Shown here in pieces: positions 1 to 6,537 of a DNA stretch of 12,041 nt. The position numbers and the translations under genes are program-made. Origin of the DNA: Clostridia bacterium (GTDB taxonomy: Bacteria > Bacillota_A > Clostridia > Christensenellales > Aristaeellaceae); NCBI GenBank assembly GCA_017530275.1, contig JAFXMP010000048.1, positions 1 through 12,041 on the forward strand. The letters are read 5' to 3'. Each line of letters begins with the position of its first letter. The stretch's first letter is position 1. The notes beneath the pieces are model-generated. The model saw nothing but the letters and a program-made list of their open reading frames with translations, made no database searches and had not been told where the DNA came from.

Positions 1-399
1 CGGGGCGGCGGCCTGGTGGTCGTGCATTCCGGCCTGACCATCGGCGGCGAAGCGGAGCCCCAGCCCGCCTATACCGAAGTGGCCGGCGGCTATTTCATCT
101 CGCACCCGCCCCGGGAAACGACCCATGTGCGCGTTACGGCGGAAAACGAAATCACCCGCGGGGTCAGGGACTTTTCCGAACGGGACGAGCACTATCAGAT
201 CGCGATCACCGCCCGGGACATCGAGCCTTTCCTTGAAACGGCGTCGGACCACGGCGGCGTTACGATCAGCGGCTACCGCCGGTATTTCGGCCGGGGCCGC
301 GTCGTGGCGCTCACGCCGGGGCATACCCTGGGCGTGTGGAAAAACCCGGAGTTTCAAAAGCTGCTGAAGAACGCGATCCGCTGGGCGGCGGGAAAATAA
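1..399 (+). CDS. ThuA-like domain protein (5' truncated by window edge)
   Basis: The frame is open from base 1 and ends at TAA 397-399, giving 132 visible residues. The start lies outside the window; the GTG at 16 is internal (reading GGGLVVVHSGL). The ThuA-like fold is suggested by the early GGGLVVVHSG strand, the HPPRETTHVRV segment and the C-terminal block YFGRGRVVALTPGHTLGVW followed by NPEFQKLLKNAIRWAAGK, which is the usual end of ThuA/trehalose-utilisation-type proteins (family length about 220-250 residues). ThuA-like proteins adopt a glutamine-amidotransferase-like fold and often accompany sugar or glycoside catabolism genes; the substrate is unknown. It precedes an SDR remnant by 55 bases on the same strand, so the two may once have formed a catabolic operon. 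The family call is fairly firm; the biochemical role is not. Confidence 0.8.
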   Translation, partial: RGGGLVVVHSGLTIGGEAEPQPAYTEVAGGYFISHPPRETTHVRVTAENEITRGVRDFSERDEHYQIAITARDIEPFLETASDHGGVTISGYRRYFGRGRVVALTPGHTLGVWKNPEFQKLLKNAIRWAAGK

Positions 400-454
400 A
401 AAAACGCGCGCACGGAGGAAACGCATTGGAAAAAAAGAAAAGAGGAATCGGGGC

Positions 455-671
455 ATGAAACACGCAATGGTCACCGGATGCGACCGCGGGCCGGGCTTGC
501 ATTCGGCCTGGGAATTGCTCAAAAGGGGCTACGATATGGCCGCGTGCTATCTTCGGGATCCGCCCGCGGGATCCGCCGCCGGCATTTTGAAAACCATCCC
601 GGATGGGAAGCTGTCCGGTAAAGAAAAGGCCGATGTATCTGGATTATGCGGGCAAGGAACTGCCATGGTGA
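455..671 (+). pseudogene. Short-chain dehydrogenase/reductase remnant with internal deletion
   Basis: ATG 455 follows GAGG at 442-445. The first ~35 residues are a typical SDR N-terminus: MKHAMVTGCDRGPGL, a degraded form of the Rossmann TGxxxGxG motif, then WELLKRGYDMAACYLRD. After about residue 45 the frame runs quickly into sequence with no SDR character. In a different frame, bases 633-671 encode MYLDYAGKELPW and a TGA, which resembles the usual C-terminus of clostridial SDRs. The YxxxK catalytic helix and roughly 180 residues of a normal ~250-residue enzyme are missing. The simplest reading is a large internal deletion plus a frameshift that left the two ends in 217 bases. The hairpin terminator at 678-713 still follows directly, consistent with a decayed gene keeping its flanks. 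No enzyme activity is expected. Confidence 0.7.
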
Positions 672-673
672 TG

Positions 674-722
674 AAAAGGGGGCGTTTTCCAGTTTCCTGG
701 AATCGCCCCCCCCATTTCTTTC
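674..722. terminator. Bidirectional intrinsic terminator between converging units
   Basis: GGGGGCG at 678-684 pairs with CGCCCCC at 704-710, and TTCCAG (687-692) with CTGGAA (697-702), around a TTTC loop. A T-rich stretch (ATTTCTTT) follows on the plus strand; on the minus strand the stem is followed by TTTTC. It sits between the plus-strand SDR remnant and the 3' end of the minus-strand cyclase gene, so it can end transcription from both sides. Confidence 0.8.
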
Positions 723-741
723 CGTATGGATCCGCCCGGGA

Positions 742-2361
742 TTATTTCGCCGGTTTTTTGACGCGCTTGTTTTCATACATGATCTCATTCGCCCGGTGCA
801 GCACATCGTTCACCGAGCGGTCGTTCCGGGCGTCATATACCGCGATGCCGATGGAGACGTGCACCTGCTCCCACTGATTCGCGGTGGTGGCGTTGATATC
901 TCCTACGACTTGCTCGAAGAGCTTTACGAGGGCTTCCCGCGCCTGGTAATCCGCATTTTTGAGGATCACGGCGAACTCATCCCCGCCGATTCTGAACACG
1001 GGGCTGTGCTGGAATACGCGGCAAATGACGGTGCAGGCGGCCTTCAGGTACGTGTCGCCCTTGTCGTGGCCATACTTGTCGTTGATCGCTTTCAGATCGT
1101 CGCAGTCAAACATGCCGATGCCGAATTCTATCTGGCCCATTTCCTGATCCATTTTCGACTGCAAATCGTCAACGGCCGTCGCGAAAGCGCCCTTGTTCTT
1201 GACGTGGGTCAGCGCGTCCACGTATACCTGCCTGTTCAGATCGGAGATATGATCCTTCATATGGCCGGACATCTGCTTGAAGGTATTCGTGAGCCTGCCG
1301 ACCTCATCGTTCCCTTTGTAGTCCAGCTTATAATCATAGTTGCCGTTTTCCGCCTGCTCCGCGGCTTCGGTCAGCTGTTCCAGGGGCTTGGTGATCCGCC
1401 GGGTATAGAACATGATGAACAGGCCGGTCGCCAGCAGCGCCGCGACGGCGCCGATGATGATATTCCTTAGCAGCGAATACCATTCGCCCTCCACCTCGGA
1501 GACGGGCACCGCCACGTTCAGGCGCATCCCGTTGTTCAGCGGAAGCCATGCCGCCAACTTTTTCACGCCCTTAAAGGTGTAAGAAAGGAAGGTGCTCTCT
1601 CCAACCGCGCCGTCTGGAATCGCCGGCTTCGTCTCCTCGGTGAGGGAGCTTACGTCGATCCGGGGATGGTAGAACAGGTTCCCTTCCGCGTCGCTCAAAT
1701 AGGCGTAGCCGTTGCCGTAGAGCCGGATGCTGTCCACCTGCTCCGCCAGGGTGGTATAATCCACTTCGATCCCGATGACGCCGAAAAACCGGCCCCGCCA
1801 ATTGACCGGGACGTTATAGGAAATCACCCGCTTGTTCAGATTGTCCGTGATGTACGGCGAAAGCCAGACCGGTTCGCCTTTGTATTTCGGAACGGTGAAC
1901 CAGACCAGGCTGGAGGTGTCCGAGGTGTCATAGAGCGTGATATCCGTCACCTCATGCTCCTCGAACCCTGTGCCGTTCAGATCGGTGTACCAGAAGCCCT
2001 TGACGGTTTGAGTGATCTCCGGATCGATGCGGTAATAATACGTCAGCACGCCGTTTGTCTTGGACGCGATGCCGTCAAAGCACGCTCTCACGCGCTCTAT
2101 ATGCTGCTCGAGCTGGTCCTCCTTCAGCATGTTCAGATCCGTTTCCGCATAGGAAGCGACCTGCCTGACCGATTTCTGCACGCTGTTGAAATAGTAATCG
2201 ATATTTTTTTCGCCTGTCTCGCACAGCAGCAGGAGCAGCTGCTCGGTTTTGCGATGCTCGTTTTTCCGGATAAAGACCGTGCTGAAAAGCGTGATGATCG
2301 TCAGGGCCAGAAGAATGACGCACACTGTCATCAAAGTGATTTTTGTCCGCAATGACCGCAT
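742..2361 (-). CDS. Cache-HAMP-GGDEF sensor diguanylate cyclase
   Basis: A 539-residue inner-membrane signalling enzyme predicted to make cyclic di-GMP from two GTP. Order: TM helix ~9-31; a large extracytoplasmic double-Cache-like sensor ~40-295 (VWLSPYITDN, FGVIGIEVDY); TM helix ~300-320; HAMP linker ~321-375; GGDEF domain ~380-535. The active-site loop RIGGDEFAVIL (GGDEF at 459-463) is intact, as are the metal/substrate segment FDCDDLKAINDKYGHDKGD and the N-terminal DALTHVKNK motif. The allosteric RxxD I-site is absent (FQHS at that position), so product inhibition through it is not expected. ATG at 2361 is preceded by GGAGGT (2371-2376 on the plus strand). It lies 49 bases downstream of the EAL-domain gene and is probably cotranscribed with it. 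Cache domains usually bind small metabolites such as amino acids; the ligand cannot be read from sequence. Confidence 0.93.
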   Translation of the reverse strand: MRSLRTKITLMTVCVILLALTIITLFSTVFIRKNEHRKTEQLLLLLCETGEKNIDYYFNSVQKSVRQVASYAETDLNMLKEDQLEQHIERVRACFDGIASKTNGVLTYYYRIDPEITQTVKGFWYTDLNGTGFEEHEVTDITLYDTSDTSSLVWFTVPKYKGEPVWLSPYITDNLNKRVISYNVPVNWRGRFFGVIGIEVDYTTLAEQVDSIRLYGNGYAYLSDAEGNLFYHPRIDVSSLTEETKPAIPDGAVGESTFLSYTFKGVKKLAAWLPLNNGMRLNVAVPVSEVEGEWYSLLRNIIIGAVAALLATGLFIMFYTRRITKPLEQLTEAAEQAENGNYDYKLDYKGNDEVGRLTNTFKQMSGHMKDHISDLNRQVYVDALTHVKNKGAFATAVDDLQSKMDQEMGQIEFGIGMFDCDDLKAINDKYGHDKGDTYLKAACTVICRVFQHSPVFRIGGDEFAVILKNADYQAREALVKLFEQVVGDINATTANQWEQVHVSIGIAVYDARNDRSVNDVLHRANEIMYENKRVKKPAK

Positions 2362-2410
2362 TGTGAGAGCACCTCCAAAAATATGTTTTTCGTCCGTGGG
2401 GCGTGCGTAT

Positions 2411-5329
2411 TTATACAGAATCCTTCAGATTCTGAAGATGCTGGGCTTCAAACTCCCTGGGATGGAGCGGCTTGGAAAAATAATACCCCTGAACCAGCGC
2501 GCAGCCCAGGTCCTTGAGCAGCCGCAGCTGGGATTCCGTTTCCACGCCTTCGGCAACGACCGGCACATTCAAATTCTTCGCGATGCCGATAATCAGGGCG
2601 ACCAACTGGATGTTTTTATTGTCATACTCGATATTCCGGATAAACGTCCTGTCCATTTTCAGCACGTCGACGGGCATGGCGGACAGCATGTTCAGCGAGG
2701 AATAGCCGGTGCCGAAATCATCCATCTCCACCGTGTATCCTTTGTCCCGCAGCCGCTCCACCACCCGGATCACCTGATCTGAGTTTTCGGTATATGCGGA
2801 TTCCGTCACCTCCAGCTTGAGCGTCTCATGGGCCAGCCCGTTCTGGGAAATAAGGTTTTCCAGCGTTTTTTCCAGCTCCGGGTCAAACACGTCCACCCGG
2901 GACAGGTTCACCGACACCGGCACCGTCACCCCGTACTGCGCCCGCCAGCGGGCGATCTGCCTGGCCGCCTCCGCCCAGACATATTTATCCACTTCTCCGA
3001 TCTTGCCATTGCGTTCAAACAGCGGGATAAACGTATTGGGCGGGATCGTGCCCAATTCCGGATGCTGCCAGCGGATCAGCGCTTCCGCGCTTACGAGCCT
3101 GGGCGGTTCGGTTTGGATGTTGAATTTCGGCTGATAATGGATCTCGAATTCATAGTTGTCCAGCGCGCGGCGCAGATCATTCAGCAACCGCTGGTCAAGG
3201 AGCTCGCGTTCCCGCACTTTTTCATCAAAGACGATCAAATGCTCCTTGTAATGCCCGCGCGCCATCGTGCAGGCCGTCCGCGCCATGTCGAACTGCTGCA
3301 CCGGCTCCATCGTTTCCTGCCAGGGCATCACGCCCATACGCAGGCGGATGCTGGCGTTCGGCGCCAAATCGTTCAGTTTGGTCTGCAGACGGTCCAGGAT
3401 CTCCTGATACTTGTTCGTATGGCGGCAATAAATATCGAAGCGGTCTGCCCCGAAGCGTCCGGCGATCCCGTCGTTTTCCTGGGAAATGGCCAGGATCTCC
3501 CTTCCGAGCGCGCGGAGGATCTGATCCCCGAATTCCCACCCGTTCAGCGCGTTGATCGAATGGAACTGCTCGATGTTCATTACGATGGCGTCCCGCGGGG
3601 AATCCGGGTGTTCCTGGAAAATGCGGTTGGCGTATTGGAAAAAGTAGTCGCGGTTATACAGCCCGGTCAGGCCGTCGGTCTCGGTGGCGGAGATCAGCGC
3701 CCTGCCGCGTTTTTCCGCCCGCATGCTCCGCAGCAGCAGCAGCAGGATCACCAGCACGATGGCGCCGACAATCGCGATCACGGCCGCCAGGTTGTCCGCG
3801 ATGAAATCGGCCAGGGTGAGCCGGGCGTCCGCGGTGAGATAGCGGGAGAGCGCCGCGTTGACCGTGGAGCTCTGGATCTGACCGGCAGCCTTCGCCAGAA
3901 TGGAATACAGCGACGTTTCCCCTTCAGGCACCGCGAAGCAGTAATCCAGCCCGATGCCGGTGGAAAAGGTGGTCAGGCGGTATTTTTCACACAGCCTGGA
4001 GATGTTGTTGTAGCGGTAGCTGCTGATCAGGAGACAGTCCGCCACGTGATCGGACACCGCCTTGATGCAGTCCGCGGTGGTGGGGAAGTAGACCGTTCTC
4101 CATTTGGGATAGTTTTCCTGCAAAAAGGCGTTATAATTTGGGTTGCCCTCATTGACGGCGACGATCACGTGATCTCTGTCGGCAAAAATGTCCTGATCCC
4201 CCTGGCGCACCACGGCATAGATTTCCGTCCGCATCAGCGGGGGCGTCATGAGGATATGCATCGTTTCGCCGTCATAGGCGCCGAGATTGGCCGGGAAAAC
4301 ACAGTCCACTTCGCCGCGGTTCAGCGCGTCAAAGGCTGCCGCGGCGGTGGGATACGCAATGGGCTCAAATTCGAGACGGACATTGCTGATGCAGTCGGAA
4401 GCCGCGTCCAGATAGTCCTTCAGCGCGCCCGTGAGCTCTCCCGTGGCGGGATCCTGCGCGCAGAAGGCGAGGTACCCGTCCTGATACCCCACCCGGATGA
4501 CGCCATGGGCGCCGATCCACGCCTGCTCCGCGTTTGTCAGGAAAGCGTTTGAGCCGTACTGCTGCACGTACTTTTCAAACATCCGCTGGTTATAATACGG
4601 GTTCTCATCCTGGATCCGGTTCATGGCGGCGTTCAATTCGCGCAGCAGCTCCGGCTGATCCTTGCTGACGGCGAAGTAAAAGTCCGACGAGCCGATCTTG
4701 CATACCGGCACCAAACGCCCCGGATGGCCGTAGGCGTTCACGATGACATAGGCATCCAGCTCGCCCTTGGTCAGCATTTGCTCGGATTCCGCTTCGGTGG
4801 TCGTCAGCTCCACGAGCTCCGCCTGAATGCCGTTGCTCTCGGCCCAGGACAGATAAAGGCTGGCCTGGATGCTGCCCTTATACGCGCCGATCCGCTTGTC
4901 GTTCAGGGAAGAATAATCGTCCGCCGTGATTTCCGTATTGCCCGGGGCAATGAAAATGCAGTATTCCTCCGTTCCCATGGGGAGATCCGCAAAGAGCATC
5001 TTCTCCGCGCGTTCCTCCGTATAGGATACGTCGCTCATCAGGTCGATCTCGCCGCGCATCAGCATCTGCATCAGGTCCGGCCAGCTGCCGGTCACATAGG
5101 TGTAGGTCCAGCCGGTATAAGCGGCGATTTTCATTTGGTATTCGTAAGCATAGCCGGAACGCCTGCCGGATGCATCCGTCGCGTTAAACGGAGATTCGTA
5201 CCACCCGACGCGCACGTTTCTGGTCTCCCGTTCCGTCCGCGCGGCAATCGGAGGCGCAGCGATAAGCAAGACAAGCAGGAGCAAAGCGAATCGCTTCATC
5301 CAATGAATGCCGGCGCTGCCTGTCCTCAT
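2411..5329 (-). CDS. Tandem SBP_bac_3 sensor with degenerate GGDEF and active EAL (c-di-GMP phosphodiesterase)
   Basis: A 972-residue membrane protein from ATG 5329, chosen because GAGGGAG lies just upstream; an upstream GTG (5362) has no good binding site. Order: signal peptide ~11-30; two family-3 solute-binding domains (~37-260 and ~275-500), as in BvgS-type sensors; TM helix ~514-535 (AAVIAIVGAIVLVILLLLL); GGDEF-like domain ~545-705; EAL domain ~715-965. The GGDEF signature is replaced by GADRF (627-631) and the metal segment by MNIEQFHSINALNG, so this half is probably regulatory only. The EAL half keeps its catalytic set: EAL (749-751), VNLS, EVTES, DDFGTGYSS (from 870), KMD (891-893), VAEGVE and QGY. 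Predicted role: hydrolysis of cyclic di-GMP in response to an extracellular amino-acid-like ligand. It is the first gene of an operon with the cyclase and has its own tandem promoter region. Confidence 0.93.
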   Translation of the reverse strand: MRTGSAGIHWMKRFALLLLVLLIAAPPIAARTERETRNVRVGWYESPFNATDASGRRSGYAYEYQMKIAAYTGWTYTYVTGSWPDLMQMLMRGEIDLMSDVSYTEERAEKMLFADLPMGTEEYCIFIAPGNTEITADDYSSLNDKRIGAYKGSIQASLYLSWAESNGIQAELVELTTTEAESEQMLTKGELDAYVIVNAYGHPGRLVPVCKIGSSDFYFAVSKDQPELLRELNAAMNRIQDENPYYNQRMFEKYVQQYGSNAFLTNAEQAWIGAHGVIRVGYQDGYLAFCAQDPATGELTGALKDYLDAASDCISNVRLEFEPIAYPTAAAAFDALNRGEVDCVFPANLGAYDGETMHILMTPPLMRTEIYAVVRQGDQDIFADRDHVIVAVNEGNPNYNAFLQENYPKWRTVYFPTTADCIKAVSDHVADCLLISSYRYNNISRLCEKYRLTTFSTGIGLDYCFAVPEGETSLYSILAKAAGQIQSSTVNAALSRYLTADARLTLADFIADNLAAVIAIVGAIVLVILLLLLRSMRAEKRGRALISATETDGLTGLYNRDYFFQYANRIFQEHPDSPRDAIVMNIEQFHSINALNGWEFGDQILRALGREILAISQENDGIAGRFGADRFDIYCRHTNKYQEILDRLQTKLNDLAPNASIRLRMGVMPWQETMEPVQQFDMARTACTMARGHYKEHLIVFDEKVRERELLDQRLLNDLRRALDNYEFEIHYQPKFNIQTEPPRLVSAEALIRWQHPELGTIPPNTFIPLFERNGKIGEVDKYVWAEAARQIARWRAQYGVTVPVSVNLSRVDVFDPELEKTLENLISQNGLAHETLKLEVTESAYTENSDQVIRVVERLRDKGYTVEMDDFGTGYSSLNMLSAMPVDVLKMDRTFIRNIEYDNKNIQLVALIIGIAKNLNVPVVAEGVETESQLRLLKDLGCALVQGYYFSKPLHPREFEAQHLQNLKDSV

Positions 5330-5434
5330 TTTGTTTTTTCTCCCTCGTTGCTGCAATAGCACCCTATGCGGCTCAATACGCTTCAGCGCAGATCTTTTGC
5401 TTCATACTAAAAATGTATCTGTTTTCAAGAAAAT

Positions 5435-5463
5435 ATCATAACACATTTTTCCGTTTTTTTCCA
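5435..5463 (-). promoter_or_regulatory. Proximal promoter of the c-di-GMP operon (repeat copy 1)
   Basis: On the minus strand: -35 TGGAAA (5463-5458), 17-bp spacer, -10 TATGAT (5440-5435) with an extended TGn immediately upstream (TGTTATGAT). Transcription would start near 5428, about 100 bases before ATG 5329. Confidence 0.65.
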
Positions 5464-5481
5464 TCCCCCTTTCAAGAAAAT

Positions 5482-5510
5482 ATCATAACACATTTTTTCG
5501 TTATTTTCCA
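5482..5510 (-). promoter_or_regulatory. Distal promoter of the c-di-GMP operon (repeat copy 2)
   Basis: Same elements as the proximal copy: -35 TGGAAA (5510-5505), 17-bp spacer, extended -10 TGTTATGAT (-10 hexamer 5487-5482). The two copy differences fall in the spacer and leave both hexamers unchanged. Confidence 0.6.
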
Positions 5511-5591
5511 TCCCCCAGCGCCAAAAAATATCCCCGAACGATGCGAAAATGGCTGATAAATGATCTGATTGAGATATTTTTCCGCTTGCAG

Positions 5592-5629
5592 AAGCAAAAA
5601 GGGCCGCCGCAGTTTTGCCGCAGCGGCCC
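5592..5629 (-). terminator. Intrinsic terminator on the minus strand
   Basis: On the minus strand, an 11-bp stem GGGCCGCTGCG / TGCGGCGGCCC (two G-T wobbles) closes a GCAAAAC loop (5629-5601) and is followed directly by TTTTTGCTTC. It lies upstream of the tandem promoters, so it insulates them from minus-strand transcription arriving from the right, or ends a short transcript that starts near 5730. Confidence 0.7.
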
Positions 5630-5695
5630 CCCCTGCGCCGAAACGGACAGCAGCGCCAGAACCAGCGCGAGCGCCAAACCGACGGGAAGGCACAT
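5596..5695 (-). other. Possible small secreted-peptide ORF or gene remnant
   Basis: From ATG 5695 the minus strand reads MCLPVGLALALVLALLSVSAQ, a very signal-peptide-like start, and then runs through the terminator hairpin as a Cys-containing stretch (RQNCGGPFCFCKRKN). A TTGACA -35 hexamer is seen at 5733-5728, but I find no good -10 and only a weak AGGA ribosome site. It may be the 5' stump of a lost exported-protein gene, or chance. The rest of 5517-5834 shows no gene on either strand. Confidence 0.25.
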
Positions 5696-5710
5696 CGTCC
5701 GGCGTCATTT

Positions 5711-5770
5711 CCTGATAACAGCACATTTGTCAAGGATAGAAAGCAGCTTTTTTGAAAATGGGTTATCAGG
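5711..5770. repeat. 9-bp inverted repeat around a 42-bp spacer
   Basis: CCTGATAAC (5711-5719) and GTTATCAGG (5762-5770) are perfect reverse complements. They bracket an AT-rich segment holding the minus-strand TTGACA. The role is unknown; with arms this short it could be chance. Confidence 0.35.
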
Positions 5771-5834
5771 TCAATTGCCTATTTCCTTCTTTACGGAAAT
5801 TATCACGTATTTTTTGTTTTCTTCAATTTCCCTC

Positions 5835-5862
5835 TTGATTTCCGCTGTATTTGGAATATAAT
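5835..5862 (+). promoter_or_regulatory. Promoter of the small HTH gene
   Basis: -35 TTGATT (5835-5840), 16-bp spacer, -10 TATAAT (5857-5862). The predicted start near 5869 coincides with the first base of the GTTAG-N6-CTAAC operator, so a bound repressor would block initiation. Confidence 0.75.
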
Positions 5863-5868
5863 ATAGGC

Positions 5869-5884
5869 GTTAGAAATTACTAAC
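5869..5884. promoter_or_regulatory. DtxR/IdeR-like operator 1 (GTTAG-N6-CTAAC)
   Basis: GTTAGAAATTACTAAC, a perfect 5+5 dyad with 6-bp centre, placed on the transcription start of the preceding promoter. The half-sites match the inner core (GTTAG/CTAAC) of the known DtxR/IdeR iron box. Confidence 0.75.
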
Positions 5885-5926
5885 TTGCACATGGAACCGA
5901 CGGCGAAACAAAAGTCGGAGGAGAGA

Positions 5927-6154
5927 ATGAAAGGTTATCGATCCGTCAGTGAGACGGCGAAGAAATGGGGCGTTTCGATCCGTTGGGTGAATCAATACAT
6001 TCTGGAAGGGCGTGTTCCGGGCTGCGAGCGCTTGGGGCGCTCCTGGGCTGTGCCGGAGGATGCGGTGAAGCCGGAGCGGCAGAAACCGGCTATAAAAAAC
6101 GGGAAAGAGAAGAAAAACCCTCGTGAGCGTCTTATTTTTTTGAATGATGGTTAG
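5927..6154 (+). CDS. Small helix-turn-helix DNA-binding protein
   Basis: A 75-residue protein from ATG 5927, chosen for the GGAGGAG site just upstream; the frame could open at 5885, but that lies on the operator edge without a binding site. Residues 3-45 form a MerR/excisionase-type (HTH_17-like) winged helix: YRSVSETAKKWGVSIRWVNQ, then YILEGRVPGCERLGRSWAVPEDA. The tail (residues ~48-75) is Lys/Arg-rich and probably unstructured. Such proteins are common, poorly characterised single-domain DNA-binding proteins in Clostridia. It has a strong promoter with an iron-box-like operator on the start site, and its TAG stop (6152-6154) lies inside the second operator, so it shares control with the next unit. 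Its own target is unknown; it could be a local transcription factor. Confidence 0.8.
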   Translation: MKGYRSVSETAKKWGVSIRWVNQYILEGRVPGCERLGRSWAVPEDAVKPERQKPAIKNGKEKKNPRERLIFLNDG

Positions 6155-6165
6155 CAATAACTAAC
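6150..6165. promoter_or_regulatory. DtxR/IdeR-like operator 2 before the MBL/methyltransferase unit
   Basis: GTTAGCAATAACTAAC, a perfect 5+5 dyad, overlapping the HTH stop codon and 5 bases before AGGAGG (6171-6176). A weak promoter may enclose it (TTGAAT 6140-6145, 16-bp spacer, TAACAT 6162-6167), which would place the operator inside the spacer, but the start would then fall in the ribosome site, so this promoter is uncertain. Confidence 0.75.
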
Positions 6166-6176
6166 ATTTGAGGAGG

Positions 6177-6537
6177 ATGTATAAGCGATGGCAAAAAGGA
6201 TTCCGAACGCCAGAAGAAATCCATGAGCAGGCTGTTCCGGGACAAGGCGATTTTCAAGCCCCTGAACACGGGCTGGATCGACGGGCATGCGGTCTGCGTG
6301 CGGGAATGGGTCGCCAACATCTTCTTCTACACGAAGAACGGGAAAACCATTATGATCGACGCGGGGTACAACTATGAGCGCCTCCGGGAGAAGATGCGCT
6401 GGCCGGACATCGATCCGGCTTCCATCCGGGATATCCTCATCACCCATCAGGATACCGATCATGTGGGCGCGCTGGAAACGGACAGCGAATTGCTGTTGCG
6501 GAAGTCCGCCTACGCTGCGGATAAGGAGGAAATAAGC
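6177..6537 (+). pseudogene. Metallo-beta-lactamase-fold hydrolase remnant, joined in frame to the methyltransferase
   Basis: AGGAGG (6171-6176) precedes this gene. ATG 6177 opens MYKRWQKGFRTPEEIHEQ, which looks like a genuine N-terminus but is in a different frame from the body. The body (from ATG 6223) reads NTGWIDGHAVCVREWVANIF, KTIMIDAGYNYERL and ILITHQDTDHVGALE. The last is the metal-binding HxxxDH motif of MBL-fold hydrolases. Only about 100 of some 300 residues remain: the later metal ligands (PGHTxGH-like segment, downstream Asp and His) are gone, and the frame continues directly into the methyltransferase. ATG 6188 opens only a 12-codon frame whose TGA overlaps ATG 6223. I read this as an MBL gene with a 5' frameshift and a 3' deletion. 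A caller may instead report one 331-residue hybrid CDS, 6223-7218; an active hydrolase is unlikely either way. Confidence 0.6.
6525..6531 (+). promoter_or_regulatory. Internal ribosome binding site setting the methyltransferase start
   Basis: AAGGAGG sits 6 bases before ATG 6538. The same bases encode the end of the MBL fragment (Lys-Glu-Glu). This is the best-matched ribosome site in the hybrid frame and the main reason to start the methyltransferase at 6538 rather than 6223. Confidence 0.65.

Larger units (their letters stand above)
5423..5516 (-). repeat. 47-bp tandem duplication carrying a promoter
   Basis: Copy 1 is 5423-5469 and copy 2 is 5470-5516, directly abutting, with 45 of 47 positions identical. 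Mismatches fall at repeat positions 29 (C/T) and 34 (T/A). Each copy carries, on the minus strand, the same -35/-10 pair described in the two promoter entries. Confidence 0.95.

Noticed and set aside
646..1470. 274-codon plus-strand open frame
   Set aside because: Antisense to the GGDEF cyclase; no motif or suitable ribosome site.
2828..4552. 574-codon plus-strand open frame
   Set aside because: Lies antisense to the EAL/SBP gene, whose domains and catalytic motifs are unmistakable. The opposing frame is Arg/His/Gln-rich with no domain, a usual GC-rich shadow.
5330..5428. c-di-GMP riboswitch in the EAL-gene leader
   Set aside because: The ~100-base leader shows none of the conserved GEMM sequence blocks I would expect and no strong stem pair.
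5423..5516. CRISPR-like repeats
   Set aside because: Only two copies, directly abutting with no spacers; explained as a tandem promoter duplication.
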